This document shows, one piece after another, positions 25,337-36,066 of a DNA stretch of 64,000 bases (its first letter is position 1; each line of letters begins with the position of its first letter). Under the pieces are notes generated by a model, which worked only from the letters and a program-made list of their open reading frames with translations, did no database searches and had not been told where the DNA came from. This DNA is from Pseudomonas viridiflava (GTDB lineage Bacteria; Pseudomonadota; Gammaproteobacteria; Pseudomonadales; Pseudomonadaceae), in NCBI RefSeq assembly GCF_900583165.1, contig NZ_UTKY01000038.1:62001-126000 (forward strand), written 5' to 3'. Made by a program: the position numbers and the translations under genes.

Positions 25337-27580
25337 TCACGGGGTACGATTACGCCGCGTCTCAATGATGTTCGGCAACTGGGAAATCCGCCCCAGCAAC
25401 CGCCCCAACGCGTCCAGGCCCGGGATCTCGATGGTCAGGGACATCAACGCAGTGTTGTCCTCTTTGTTCGAGCGGGTGTTGACCGCCAGCACGTTGATGC
25501 GCTCATTGAGCAGCACTTGCGACACGTCACGCAGCAAGCCGGAACGGTCGTACGCTCGGATGATGATGTCCACCGGGTAGGTCAGCACCGGCACCGGGCC
25601 CCAGCTGACCTGGATGATCCGCTCCGGCTCGCGCCCGCCCAGTTGCAGCACCGAGGCGCAGTCCTGGCGGTGGATGCTCACGCCACGGCCCTGGGTGATG
25701 TAGCCGACGATGGCATCGCCCGGCAACGGCTGGCAGCAGCCGGCCATTTGCGTCATCAGGTTACCTACGCCCTGGATCTGGATATCACCGCGCTTGCCGG
25801 GCTTGTAGCCGGTGGCTTTGCGTGGGATCAGTTCCAGTTGCTCGCTGCCGCGTTCCGGCTCGACCAGTTGCTGGGCCAGGTTGACCAGTTGCGCCAGGCG
25901 CAGGTCGCCAGCACCGAGGGCGGCGAACATGTCTTCGGCGATCTTCATGTTGGCTTTTTCGGCCAACTTGTCGAAGTCCACTTGAGGCAAGCCCAAGCGT
26001 GCCAGTTCGCGTTCGAGCAGGGTCTTGCCGGCGGCGACGTTCTGGTCGCGTGCCTGCAACTTGAACCAGTGGACGATCTTGGCTCGCGCCCGCGACGTGG
26101 TGATGTAGCCCAGGTTCGGGTTCAGCCAGTCGCGGCTCGGCGTGCCGTGCTTGCTGGTGATGATCTCGACCTGTTCACCGGTCTGCAGGCTGTAATTGAG
26201 CGGCACGATGCGCCCGTTGATCTTGGCGCCCCGGCAGTTGTGGCCGATCTCGGTGTGTACGCGGTAGGCGAAGTCCAGAGGCGTGGCGCCCTTGGGCAAG
26301 TCGATGGCGTGGCCGTCAGGGGTGAAGATGTAGACCCGGTCCGGTTCGATATCCACGCGTAGCTGTTCAGCCAAACCGCCGATGTCGCCCAGCTCTTCGT
26401 GCCATTCCAGCACTTGGCGCAGCCAGGAGATTTTCTCTTCGTACTGGTTGGACCCGGCCTTGACGTCGGTGCCCTTGTAACGCCAGTGCGCACAAACCCC
26501 CAGCTCCGCCTCCTCGTGCATGGCGTGGGTGCGAATCTGCACTTCCAGCACCTTGCCCTCGGGGCCGATCACCGCGGTGTGCAGCGAGCGATAGCCGTTT
26601 TCCTTGGGGTTGGCGATGTAGTCGTCGAACTCTTTCGGGATGTGACGCCACAGGGTGTGGACGATCCCCAGCGCGGTGTAGCAGTCGCGCATTTCCGGCA
26701 CTAGCACGCGCACCGCACGCACGTCGTAGATCTGGCTGAACGCCAGGCCCTTGCGCTGCATTTTGCGCCAGATCGAATAGATGTGTTTGGCCCGGCCGCT
26801 GATGTCGGCATCGACGCCGGTGGCCTGCAGCTCGGAACGCAACTGGCCCATCACGTCGCTGATGAAGCGCTCACGATCGAGTCGCCGCTCATGGAGCAGC
26901 GTAGCAATTTGTTTGTATTGATCGGGTTCGAGGTAGCGGAAGGACAGGTCCTCCAGCTCCCACTTGATATGGCCGATACCCAGGCGATGCGCCAAGGGTG
27001 CGTAGATATCGAACACCTCGCGAGCGACGCGGTTGCGTTTCTCGTCGTCGGCGGTTTTCACCGCACGGATCGCGCAGGTGCGCTCGGCCAGCTTGATCAG
27101 GGCGACGCGCACGTCATCGACCATCGCCACCAGCATCTTGCGCAGGTTTTCGACCTGGCCCTGGGTGCCCAGTACCATCGACTGGCGCGGGCTGAGGCTG
27201 GCACTGATAGCGGCCATGCGCAGCACACCGTCGATCAGCTTGGCCACCACCGCGCCGAAACGCTGGCTGACGGTGGGCAACTGAATATGCCCTTCACGCA
27301 CGCCGCGATAGAGCACGGCGGCGATCAGCGAATCCTGATCCAGCTTGAGATCAGCCAGGATCTCGGCGATCTCAAGCCCCGTACGAAAGCTAGAAGTGCC
27401 CTCGGCCCACAGGTTCTTGGCCGCATTGTCTTGCTGCTCAGACTCACGAGCGAACTCGCAGGCTGCCTTCAAGGCTTCACGGTCCAGTGCCGGGTCGACA
27501 CTGATGGCATGATCGAGCCATGCCTCGAGATTGATACTGCCGTCGGTGTTGATCGGCTGGTGTGCTCTCACCTGTACCAT
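25337..27580 (-). CDS. relA: GTP pyrophosphokinase RelA, (p)ppGpp synthetase
   Basis: This 747-residue protein starts MVQVRAHQPINTDGS. The HD hydrolase domain is inactive as in RelA proper: the usual HD-x-x-ED reads YRGVREG. The synthetase domain has QIYDVRAVRVLVPEMRDCY and GYRSLHTAVIGPEG, then EVQIRTHAMHEEAELG. TGS (VYIFTPDGHAIDLPKGATPL), a helical region, a zinc-finger-like part (AGCCQPLPGDAIVGYITQG, then RQDCASV) and a C-terminal ACT domain follow. It makes pppGpp and ppGpp on starved ribosomes. Confidence 0.96.
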   Translation of the reverse strand: MVQVRAHQPINTDGSINLEAWLDHAISVDPALDREALKAACEFARESEQQDNAAKNLWAEGTSSFRTGLEIAEILADLKLDQDSLIAAVLYRGVREGHIQLPTVSQRFGAVVAKLIDGVLRMAAISASLSPRQSMVLGTQGQVENLRKMLVAMVDDVRVALIKLAERTCAIRAVKTADDEKRNRVAREVFDIYAPLAHRLGIGHIKWELEDLSFRYLEPDQYKQIATLLHERRLDRERFISDVMGQLRSELQATGVDADISGRAKHIYSIWRKMQRKGLAFSQIYDVRAVRVLVPEMRDCYTALGIVHTLWRHIPKEFDDYIANPKENGYRSLHTAVIGPEGKVLEVQIRTHAMHEEAELGVCAHWRYKGTDVKAGSNQYEEKISWLRQVLEWHEELGDIGGLAEQLRVDIEPDRVYIFTPDGHAIDLPKGATPLDFAYRVHTEIGHNCRGAKINGRIVPLNYSLQTGEQVEIITSKHGTPSRDWLNPNLGYITTSRARAKIVHWFKLQARDQNVAAGKTLLERELARLGLPQVDFDKLAEKANMKIAEDMFAALGAGDLRLAQLVNLAQQLVEPERGSEQLELIPRKATGYKPGKRGDIQIQGVGNLMTQMAGCCQPLPGDAIVGYITQGRGVSIHRQDCASVLQLGGREPERIIQVSWGPVPVLTYPVDIIIRAYDRSGLLRDVSQVLLNERINVLAVNTRSNKEDNTALMSLTIEIPGLDALGRLLGRISQLPNIIETRRNRTP

Positions 27581-27717
27581 CTTGCTTACCTTCCCTACGA
27601 CGCACCTTCGATGCGCCAAAAATCATCGCTGACCTGCTTTACCTATTAAAGCTTACGCACGCTCCCTGGCAGGTCACGGCCGTGGAGAATGCAGGCCAGT
27701 CGGATTAAACGGGCATC

Positions 27718-29070
27718 CTAGCCCGCTTCAAATAACGCCATGGCCTCGACATGTGCTGTTTGCGGAAACATGTCGAGGATCCCGGCACGTTTTAGCCGGT
27801 AGCCTTGCTTGACCAACTCAACCGTGTCCCGCGCCAGCGTGGCCGGGTTGCAGGACACATACACCAGGCGCTTGGCCTTGAGGGTGGCGAGCTTGCGCAC
27901 AACCTCCAAGGCACCGTCGCGAGGTGGATCCAAGAGTACCGCAGAAAAGCCCTGCTTGGCCCATTCTGCGTCGGTCAAAGGCTGGGACAAATCGGCCTGA
28001 AAAAACTGCGCATTATGCAAATTGTTGCTGACGGCATTGACGGCCGCCCGGTCCACCATGGTCTGCACACCTTCCACCGCCACCACTTCGCGCACGTGGC
28101 GCGCCAGTGGCAGGGCGAAATTGCCCAGGCCGCAAAACAGGTCCAGCACCCGCTCGTCGGGCTGTGGCGCCAGCCATTCCAGGGCTTGGGCGACCATCGC
28201 TGCATTGACTCCGGCGTTGACTTGCACAAAGTCGCCTGGGCGATAGGCCAACTCCAAGTCCCATTGTTCCAATCGAAAACCCAGCTTGGCATCGACTTGC
28301 ACCGGCCCAGGCTGGCCCTCTCCCTGCAGCCACAATTGGGCTTCATGGAAAGCGCAGAATTCGTTCAACACCAACAGGTCCGCTTCGGACAGTGGCGCCA
28401 TATGCCGCAACAATACGGCAATCGAAGTACCACTGAATAACTCCACATGCCCCAGGGCCTGGGGTTTGCTCAGGCGACGCAGCATGTTCGGCAGACGCTG
28501 CATGATTGGTTGCAAAGCCTGTACCAGCACCGGGCAATCATCAATGGCGACGATGTCCTGACTGGCCACGGCGCGAAAACCCACTTCCAGCTGTTTCGCC
28601 TTGGCATCCCAACGCACGGCCACACGGGCGCGACGGCGGTAGCCGAACTCGGGGCCGCTCAAAGGCGCTGCCCACTCTTGCGGTTCGACACCGGCCACGC
28701 GAGACAATTGCTCGGCGAGCATGCGCTGTTTCAGGGCAAGTTGTTCGGCATGGGGCAAGTGCTGCACGCTGCAACCGCCACAGCGACCAAAATGCGCGCA
28801 GGGTGCCGGGCGGCGCAGTTCACTGGCGTTGAACACACGCTCGGTACGGGCCTCGACAATCTTGCCGTGGGCACCTAATACACGCGCCTCGACCTCTTCG
28901 CCGGCCAGTGCACCATTGACGAACCAGGTGCGGCCTTCAAAGAACACGATGCCCCGACCATCGTTCGCCAGGCGCTCGATGGTCAGGCGTTGTTTCTTGC
29001 CCACCGGGATCTGCGGGGCGCGGCTGCCGCCCGTCGGTTGGAAGCGCAGGCCTCTCTCGTGCTTGGCCAT
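27718..29070 (-). CDS. rlmD: 23S rRNA (uracil-1939-C5)-methyltransferase RlmD
   Basis: This 450-residue protein has an N-terminal TRAM domain ([20 protein letters not shown]), the iron-sulfur cysteine cluster [16 protein letters not shown], a SAM-binding motif [19 protein letters not shown] and the RumA nucleophile motif [14 protein letters not shown]. It methylates U1939 of 23S rRNA. The start shares one base with the cysM stop, and the order cysM-rlmD-relA-mazG is conserved in Pseudomonas. Confidence 0.95.
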   Translation of the reverse strand: MAKHERGLRFQPTGGSRAPQIPVGKKQRLTIERLANDGRGIVFFEGRTWFVNGALAGEEVEARVLGAHGKIVEARTERVFNASELRRPAPCAHFGRCGGCSVQHLPHAEQLALKQRMLAEQLSRVAGVEPQEWAAPLSGPEFGYRRRARVAVRWDAKAKQLEVGFRAVASQDIVAIDDCPVLVQALQPIMQRLPNMLRRLSKPQALGHVELFSGTSIAVLLRHMAPLSEADLLVLNEFCAFHEAQLWLQGEGQPGPVQVDAKLGFRLEQWDLELAYRPGDFVQVNAGVNAAMVAQALEWLAPQPDERVLDLFCGLGNFALPLARHVREVVAVEGVQTMVDRAAVNAVSNNLHNAQFFQADLSQPLTDAEWAKQGFSAVLLDPPRDGALEVVRKLATLKAKRLVYVSCNPATLARDTVELVKQGYRLKRAGILDMFPQTAHVEAMALFEAG

Positions 29071-29972
29071 CAGTTGGGTTCGTCGAAGATGCCGGTCGAC
29101 AGGTAACGGTCGCCTCGGTCACAGATGATCGCGACGATCACCGCGTTTTCCACTTCTTTAGACAAACGCAACATACCGGCCACGGCACCACCGGAGGACA
29201 CGCCGCAGAAGATGCCTTCTTCACGGGCCAGCCGACGGGTGGTGTCTTCGGCTTCACGCTGGGCCATGTCGATGATGCGGTCCACACGGGTCGAGTTGTA
29301 GATCTTCGGCAGATACTCTTCGGGCCAACGGCGGATACCGGGGATGGCCGCGCCTTCCATCGGTTGCAGGCCAACGATCTGGATCGCCGGGTTCTGCTCC
29401 TTGAGGTAGCGCGAGTTGCCCATGATGGTACCGGTGGTGCCCATGGAGCTGACGAAATGGGTGATGGTGCCCCCGGTCTGGCGCCAGATTTCAGGGCCGG
29501 TGGAGGTGTAGTGCGCCTCGGGGTTGTCGCCGTTGGCGAACTGGTCCAGCACCTGGCCACGGCCTTCGGCGGCCATGCGCTCGGCGAGATCGCGGGCGCC
29601 TTCCATGCCCTCTTCCTGGGTGACCAGCACCAGCTCGGCGCCATAGGCGGTCATCGCTGCCTTGCGCTCGGCACTGCCGTTGTCGGGCATGATCAGCACC
29701 ATCTTGTAACCCTTGATCGCCGCGGCCATGGCCAGGGCGATCCCGGTGTTACCCGAGGTGGCTTCGATCAGCGTGTCACCGGGCTTGATCTGCCCGCGCA
29801 GCTCGGCGCGGGTGATCATCGACAGCGCCGGCCGGTCTTTTACCGAACCGGCCGGGTTGTTCCCTTCGAGCTTGAGCAGCAGGGTATTGCTGGTTTCACC
29901 CGCCATGCGTTGCAAGCGGACCAGGGGCGTGTTGCCGACGCAATCGGCGATTGTTGGGTACTGCAAGGTCAT
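29070..29972 (-). CDS. cysM: cysteine synthase CysM (O-acetylserine sulfhydrylase B)
   Basis: This 300-residue PLP enzyme reads [20 protein letters not shown], then [15 protein letters not shown] with the Schiff-base Lys, [20 protein letters not shown], and [16 protein letters not shown]. It uses O-acetylserine with sulfide or thiosulfate. The in-frame extension to 30104 is not coding-like and lacks a ribosome-binding site. In many relatives gacS-type genes follow here. In this genome a giant toxin-like gene lies 80 bases upstream instead. Confidence 0.94.
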   Translation of the reverse strand: MTLQYPTIADCVGNTPLVRLQRMAGETSNTLLLKLEGNNPAGSVKDRPALSMITRAELRGQIKPGDTLIEATSGNTGIALAMAAAIKGYKMVLIMPDNGSAERKAAMTAYGAELVLVTQEEGMEGARDLAERMAAEGRGQVLDQFANGDNPEAHYTSTGPEIWRQTGGTITHFVSSMGTTGTIMGNSRYLKEQNPAIQIVGLQPMEGAAIPGIRRWPEEYLPKIYNSTRVDRIIDMAQREAEDTTRRLAREEGIFCGVSSGGAVAGMLRLSKEVENAVIVAIICDRGDRYLSTGIFDEPN

Positions 29973-30052
29973 GGCGTATTCGCAATCCAGACTGCGGGGG
30001 CGAACATCATACCGGCAAACGTCGGCGGGCCATATCACGCAAAGTAAGGTGC

Positions 30053-33000
30053 TTATGGCTGATAGATATAAGCAGGGTTTGCGGCCCCATTGATGTTGGT
30101 CCACTCACCCTCAGTCAATGTCAGAAGCAGGCGTTCCTCATCGACTTGGCGCCGGGCCCAAATGTCATCGATCAAAGTCAGGAAGCGCCCCTCGCTCAAC
30201 TCTGCCGAATTGACACGATCCAACGCGGTCTCTCGCTCTTGATCGTAATGACCCAGCGTGGCTTGAAATCGCGCCGAGTACTTTGCTTGCAGAAACAGCA
30301 CCCAATATTCTTCCTGAACCAGTAGCGCAGGCCAGTTCAACTCCGCCTCATTGGCAACAATGTTGTTGCGCATCCCCGCGACCGCCTCCGGGCTGGGAGT
30401 GCCCAACGTTCGGTCCAGTCGTTGGTCGAATCCCAGGGGGAGGTTCAGGGTCTGGGACAGCGCGATTCGGTAAGCCAATATGCGCGTTCCCGCCAGCTCC
30501 GGTGTCTGGTGAGGCTCAAATAAAAGGATCGCATTCGTGATGGCTGCCCACCGGCTTGCGGCGCGAAAACAGTTCAAGAGAGGCATGGCATCACCGCCGC
30601 CCACTCTGTGCAGTTCGAACATCTTGAACTTCATTTCCAGATCGTTGAGCGACACCATCCAGCCATTCACACCACGATTCATTTCATACCGATGATTGAA
30701 CATGATCGTAGCCAGTTCCGGGTGATTGGCGGCGCCCTCGATCAGGCCCCAGACCCGGCGGGCCAAGTCTTCGCGCAGGGCTCGATATCCCGGCTGAACC
30801 AATTTTGGATCAACGGCAATACGCTGGATCAGGGTGAAAAAACTACCGAAAATCTCACGCGACTGCAGGTCTTGCCACAGTTCGAGGTGCAACGGTACGT
30901 CCCTGACCGCCAGCACCGCCAGCCAACGATCGGGGCTGGCTATGATGCGCACGTTATGCGGGTGCAACCCAAAGTAGATGTCTGAACGCCCCGGCTGCTC
31001 ACGGTAGAGACGAAGCATCTGGAGCGTGCCTTGCGACAAGGGGTTGCCGGACAGATCCATGGCGCGGTGGACATCAGGGTTAATAAACAGATCGGAACGC
31101 GTGAGTACTTTGATCCGGTTATCCCGCAGGTCAAACACTTCAAGCCAGCTCAGGGTGACAGCACCTTTTGGCAGGTTTTCCAGTTGAGTGTTGCGCACGC
31201 TCAAATACCGCAGGTGGCGCAATCGATACAGGTCCAGGCGTTGCCCTTGCCGCAGTGGATTAGAGGACAAATCCAATACCCGCAACTGGGTCATTTCGCT
31301 CAGCTGGATCACATCCCCCAATTTGAATTTGAGACGATTGTTAGTCAGGTACAAGGCTCTCAGGTGCGGCATTCTGGAAAGCCCCACTGGGAGTTGCTCA
31401 AACAGGTTATAGCTCAGGTAAACCCTGGTCACGCCCGGAAAGCACCGCAGGAAGCGCTGGGGCAATTGAGAAAGCTGGTTATTTTTGAGGCTCAGCACCT
31501 CCACATGACCAAAATGAGCACCCAACACGGGCAGATCGGTCAGGTCCAGGCCATCGAGATTCAACTCCTTGACCATCGCGGTCCCGTGAGCGGAGGGCTC
31601 CTTGGCCCAGCATCTCTTTATTCGCTCAACCGCCAACGCCCGTGCATCGCGCACCTGGCCGCCCGGCGCAACATGAAGCCATTGCGCCAACGCAGCGTCC
31701 ATGGCTTCACGCTCCCTGTACAGATAGTCAATCATTGCATCGCGCTCTCGAACCGAGTCGCCAGCGTCCCTCCATAGCTGCAAGACGTCTTCGTCCGTTC
31801 TTGACGGATACAACACGCGCAAGCGAGCGGCCTGCTGACGCTCCACCGGCCTCAGCCCCCGACCGCTCAGCGGGTAACCGATCCGCCCATCCGCCACACG
31901 CTGGGGGGGATAAAAATGAGGCCGGCGTCCGATGCCCCCGAAGGTCTCGGCCAACTCCCATTTTCTCTGCAGGCGGGAACAGACCTCTGCCACCAATACC
32001 TCCTCTCCAGCGCCTTCGATGTAGCCCAACGATTGACGCTCGGCCAGCGGCAGCGCCGCCAACAAAACGTCAAGAAACGGGCCGGTGCTGCCGGTCGGTT
32101 TGCGCTCTCCGTTCGCCAAGGGGATATAGACCTGATACTGATTGGATACGGCCACCACGATGCGTTTGAGCAAGCCGTCGAAAGGGCCCACGCTGGTACG
32201 CAGAAAACCGTCCTTCCACAGCTCCACCCGCAAATGTGCCGGCCAACCGTCGATCTGCGGCAATGCATGCAGGATCGCTGTGGAGCTGTCCTCATTGGCG
32301 GCGGCAGGCAGGTGCACGCTTTCCAGGGCCCTGGTTTTGCGCAAGTACTCCACCCACCACCGGATCGCAGCGTTCAGCGATGCGGGGACTATGCCGTTCT
32401 CCAGGCTTCGGCGCTCGGCCGGTGTGGTGTCGTGCACCAGGTCTTCGGCGACCTGTGTCGTCAGTCCGGGGTTAACACGCTGTAGCACTTGCGCCAGAGG
32501 GTCAGCTGAATGCTGGCTGCCAGCGCACAACGCCTCGAAAAAAAGGTGCTCCATCAAAGGCGTGTCCAACGCGACTCTGGTTTCCAACACCGTGACCTGA
32601 TCTGCACGTGCGACGCCTTTGCGTCCCACCAATGCATCTGCGCTATCAGGACCGACTTCGCCAAGCAGCCGGTCGAAAAAGTCCGCCCCGGCCGCCACCC
32701 CCGACTTGACCCGTTGGTGCACCTTGAAACGCTCGACGGTCTCCACAAGAATGGCCGGAGGGCGCTCATTGCGCACATGCACCCGCCGCAGAATATCTGG
32801 GGTAATACCACTGATCTGCTGGATCTGCGCGATTGCATCCGGCGACAACGAGCGCGCCAGAGGCCCCAGCCGATAAAACGGCCGTTGCCCCTCCCAGGTC
32901 AGCGGGTTCTCCCACTCATGGCGCCAGGCGCCAGCACCGTTGTGAGTCAACGCTGGCGCATACGCATCGTTTAACGACGGATGCTGAATCCGCCAAGGCT

Positions 33001-35995
33001 GTGCAGGATCGGCCTGGACGACCTTGAAATACTGGCCTTCGATAAATAAGTAGTCAGTCGAACCCGAGCGGTAAAAGCCCAGCGCGTCAGGCGCGTCGGC
33101 CATACCCGAGGTATCGGCCACCCAGGCGTACGGCTCGATCTCACGCCGATACGGGTAAAACGAACCATCGAGCGCACGATTGCTCAGCACCGCGCCGGCA
33201 ATCCGCTCACGCAATTCAGCAATCGCCCGCGGCGCCGAGAGGCTTAGCTGGGTGCGTTCAGACCCGGACAGTTGGCGCACGACGGCATCATAGAAGCTAT
33301 CGACGCCAGTCAGCATTTCACCGCTGCGCAGTGTGTGAGGGTCGTACGCAGAAAACCGTCCTTGACCATGATCAATCACGACCAGCGTGCGATCCTTGCT
33401 GCCCTTGGCAACATAAGGCACGGCCTGCCGCGCCGGGCTGACGACCAACGCTCGTCCCGTGAAATCACTCACCATCCCTTGGGCGAACGCAGCCGCCCAG
33501 TTCTGGGTTTGCCGGTCAAAGCTGCGCCCATGGTAAAGCCCGTCTACAGTGGCCTCCCGGTGCGCTGCCCGGCGTGCGGCACGCAACGCCAGGTACAACG
33601 CCTCAGGCTGCAACTGCGATTCCAACAATTGTGTTTGCTGATGCTCGGATAATGGATGCCCACGCAGCACCTCAAGCAACCGCGCCTGGCTCACGTGCGG
33701 GTGCAGCGCCTGCAACTGTGCAACCACGGCAGGGATGTCACCCTCGGCGCTCAGGCGATCCGGCAACACGCGGCGCACCGACTCCCTGGCGCCTTGCGCC
33801 GCCTGGCGACTGGCCCGGGCAAAGCGCGTGAGCGCGTCAAACAGATCCACTCCCAGCGCCTTGGCCTGAGCCGCCAGATGCTGGCGAATCAACGGCTCGC
33901 CGCCTGGAAACTGGCCGGGCAGCAACGCCACGATGGCGCTCGGCAAATGCGTCGTGAGGCGACGCGGCGTCGCGTAGGCGAATTGATGGTTTTCCTGCAC
34001 GATCACGCTGACAGTCTCCGTCACCGGATGCGCGGCATCCTTGCTGTAGCGGCGCAATTCCAGGCCTTGCGGGTTGGTGATGCTCAGGGCCGTACCCGCA
34101 GGCCAGTGCTCCAACTGAGTCAGCAGCGGCGCCATGACTTCAATGCCGCCAACAGGCGTGGGGTGCTCAGGGGCAGCGCCATCAGCGACCCACTCAATCA
34201 AACGGTCGGTCCTGAACCGGTGCGTCGCCTCTACCAACGATGCCGAAGGCGTAGCGCCCTCCCACACTTGGTTCAAGGTTTCGTGGCTAGTGCCACTGAT
34301 ATCAAGCACGTTCGTCAGCGCCTGGACAGGCGCATCACGGGTGCCGAGCATTCTTTCGAGCAAGGGCGGACCGGCCGGCGGCGGGGTGTCAGGAACGGCA
34401 CGGCGAGGCTGCGACAGTTGCTGGTACAAACGCCGATGGCGACGTAGGACGGTCTTGGCCAGACGGGTATGCAATCGACCACTGACCAGCAAGTCCGCCA
34501 GGTCCAACAGGCCTTGCAACGCATCGCCAGGCTCGTCCTGGAGTGCCTGTGAACCACCCCCCACCAGCGATTGTGACAGCGTCACGAACATCCCGAAGGC
34601 ACGCGCGCGCCCCAAGCCTTTCAAGGCGCCAGGCACCGGGATCAGCAGCACGCTGAGGACTTCATTGAGCACGGTCTGAAACAGCTCGATCAGGGTCGGC
34701 ATGAAACCCGGCGTCGCGTTGGCGAGCTCTTGCAGGTTGGCTCGGCTGCGCTCGATATAGAGATCGCATAAGGCGAAAACCGGCATTTTTTGCACCGAGG
34801 CGCGTACATAGCCGATGGTCTTCGGGTGATCGACCTTGGGAATCGATTTCACCAGCTTATAAGTCAGACGGGCAAAAAAATCGAGGTCTGACGGGCGCTC
34901 CGTGACCTTGGCAAGTTGACTGAGGCGAGCAGCGTCGCGCAACGACATCATCTGGTACAGCCAATCGACGCGGCCTCTGAGGTAAAACCCATGAAAGGCG
35001 ACATGGAACTCTTCGCAGGCGGTCCGGGCGCTGTCATGGTGGCGCAAAGAGCCCCCAGGTCGATTTGGGAAAAAGCTGAATGCCCCCGGGCAACCACTGA
35101 CCGAAAAAACCAGATGGGGAATACTCAGGTAATCGCCCGGAGGTGGCGCCACGTATTGTCCGGTCAAGCCTATGGTCTGCGGCAACCAGCTGATGTTGTC
35201 CGCACCATGGGGGACAAACAGGCGCATTTCTTCGGTAATATTCCAGGGAACCGCCCCTGCCAGCGCTTGTTTCACTTGATGATATTTGGCGCGGTCAACG
35301 TGACTGAGCGTGGTGTTTTTCAAGGCTTCGATCAACGCGAATTCGAATTCGGCGCTGGCCAAGCCCAGGAAGCTGTCACCCAGCGCAGCATTGCCGCGCA
35401 GCGCATCATTCAATTGCTGTATGAGTTGCCCGCCGAGATCGAGCCGACGCACCAGCGCGATGAATTCGCCAGCGGTGGTGTCAATGTCGCTGTCGAGATA
35501 ACTGGCCTGCGCCAAACCGGTACGGCCCGGGTAGCTCCAACCGGTCAACCCATCATAGTTGCGGCAAGCGGCGTCCCACAGCGTGAGGCTCGCCACGTGT
35601 ATGACCTCACCTTCATCCGCTGCGCGCCGAACACGCGGGGAGGATTGGAGGTAGCGGGTATGGATTTTCGCGACGGTCGGGTCGATATCCTGACCCGTCA
35701 GCGTTTTAAGCTCGGCACGCAACGCGCCTATCGCCTGGAGCTCAAACGTTTGGGTGAATTGGGCAATGGCCCGTTCGACCGTCTGCTGGGCCTCGATCCA
35801 GGTCCTTTGCAGGCGCACGTACTCAAGTTTTTCCTCATTATTAAGGTTGGCGAGAAAACCGTCGAAGCCTACCCGAATCAAGTCCAGGGCTTGTAAGGCG
35901 GTCCACTCTGGGGCCGCCATCAACGGAGAATGTTGATTGGCAATAAATTCAGACAGCGGATCTTGCACTGCAGCACGGGTCAGCGGCTCGGTCAT
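30053..35995 (-). CDS. giant dermonecrotic-toxin/LRR/NEL-type protein with an apparently inactive NEL domain
   Basis: This 1980-residue protein has no signal peptide. Residues 1-1450 resemble the DUF6543 (dermonecrotic toxin-like) proteins common in P. fluorescens. Residues about 1475-1670 hold leucine-rich repeats (LSLKNNQLSQLP, LYLTNNRLKFKL, VLDLSSNPLRQ). Residues about 1680-1980 match the NEL E3-ubiquitin-ligase layout: LREDLARRVWGLIEGAANHP, then the helix LNDLEMKFKMFEL, and the late WVLFLQAKYSARFQATLGHY. The catalytic Cys-x-Asp expected just before LNDLEM reads Gly-Val-Asn (about residues 1775-1777). The only Cys in the domain is 1809. Active relatives ubiquitinate host proteins after type III delivery. 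No secretion genes are in the window. Confidence 0.8.
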   Translation of the reverse strand: MTEPLTRAAVQDPLSEFIANQHSPLMAAPEWTALQALDLIRVGFDGFLANLNNEEKLEYVRLQRTWIEAQQTVERAIAQFTQTFELQAIGALRAELKTLTGQDIDPTVAKIHTRYLQSSPRVRRAADEGEVIHVASLTLWDAACRNYDGLTGWSYPGRTGLAQASYLDSDIDTTAGEFIALVRRLDLGGQLIQQLNDALRGNAALGDSFLGLASAEFEFALIEALKNTTLSHVDRAKYHQVKQALAGAVPWNITEEMRLFVPHGADNISWLPQTIGLTGQYVAPPPGDYLSIPHLVFSVSGCPGAFSFFPNRPGGSLRHHDSARTACEEFHVAFHGFYLRGRVDWLYQMMSLRDAARLSQLAKVTERPSDLDFFARLTYKLVKSIPKVDHPKTIGYVRASVQKMPVFALCDLYIERSRANLQELANATPGFMPTLIELFQTVLNEVLSVLLIPVPGALKGLGRARAFGMFVTLSQSLVGGGSQALQDEPGDALQGLLDLADLLVSGRLHTRLAKTVLRRHRRLYQQLSQPRRAVPDTPPPAGPPLLERMLGTRDAPVQALTNVLDISGTSHETLNQVWEGATPSASLVEATHRFRTDRLIEWVADGAAPEHPTPVGGIEVMAPLLTQLEHWPAGTALSITNPQGLELRRYSKDAAHPVTETVSVIVQENHQFAYATPRRLTTHLPSAIVALLPGQFPGGEPLIRQHLAAQAKALGVDLFDALTRFARASRQAAQGARESVRRVLPDRLSAEGDIPAVVAQLQALHPHVSQARLLEVLRGHPLSEHQQTQLLESQLQPEALYLALRAARRAAHREATVDGLYHGRSFDRQTQNWAAAFAQGMVSDFTGRALVVSPARQAVPYVAKGSKDRTLVVIDHGQGRFSAYDPHTLRSGEMLTGVDSFYDAVVRQLSGSERTQLSLSAPRAIAELRERIAGAVLSNRALDGSFYPYRREIEPYAWVADTSGMADAPDALGFYRSGSTDYLFIEGQYFKVVQADPAQPWRIQHPSLNDAYAPALTHNGAGAWRHEWENPLTWEGQRPFYRLGPLARSLSPDAIAQIQQISGITPDILRRVHVRNERPPAILVETVERFKVHQRVKSGVAAGADFFDRLLGEVGPDSADALVGRKGVARADQVTVLETRVALDTPLMEHLFFEALCAGSQHSADPLAQVLQRVNPGLTTQVAEDLVHDTTPAERRSLENGIVPASLNAAIRWWVEYLRKTRALESVHLPAAANEDSSTAILHALPQIDGWPAHLRVELWKDGFLRTSVGPFDGLLKRIVVAVSNQYQVYIPLANGERKPTGSTGPFLDVLLAALPLAERQSLGYIEGAGEEVLVAEVCSRLQRKWELAETFGGIGRRPHFYPPQRVADGRIGYPLSGRGLRPVERQQAARLRVLYPSRTDEDVLQLWRDAGDSVRERDAMIDYLYREREAMDAALAQWLHVAPGGQVRDARALAVERIKRCWAKEPSAHGTAMVKELNLDGLDLTDLPVLGAHFGHVEVLSLKNNQLSQLPQRFLRCFPGVTRVYLSYNLFEQLPVGLSRMPHLRALYLTNNRLKFKLGDVIQLSEMTQLRVLDLSSNPLRQGQRLDLYRLRHLRYLSVRNTQLENLPKGAVTLSWLEVFDLRDNRIKVLTRSDLFINPDVHRAMDLSGNPLSQGTLQMLRLYREQPGRSDIYFGLHPHNVRIIASPDRWLAVLAVRDVPLHLELWQDLQSREIFGSFFTLIQRIAVDPKLVQPGYRALREDLARRVWGLIEGAANHPELATIMFNHRYEMNRGVNGWMVSLNDLEMKFKMFELHRVGGGDAMPLLNCFRAASRWAAITNAILLFEPHQTPELAGTRILAYRIALSQTLNLPLGFDQRLDRTLGTPSPEAVAGMRNNIVANEAELNWPALLVQEEYWVLFLQAKYSARFQATLGHYDQERETALDRVNSAELSEGRFLTLIDDIWARRQVDEERLLLTLTEGEWTNINGAANPAYIYQP

Positions 35996-36066
35996 TTTTT
36001 TGGTCCAGAAAAGATCAGCCTATCCGGACACTGTCAGCCGCTGCGGTAGCTATGTAATGCCAGGGG

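Noticed and set aside
25224..25580. Frame of 118 residues beginning with a translated REP element
   Set aside because: First residues are just REP sequence and the rest overlaps relA.
27300..27370. RelA HD motif missing
   Set aside because: RelA (unlike SpoT) normally lacks hydrolase residues.
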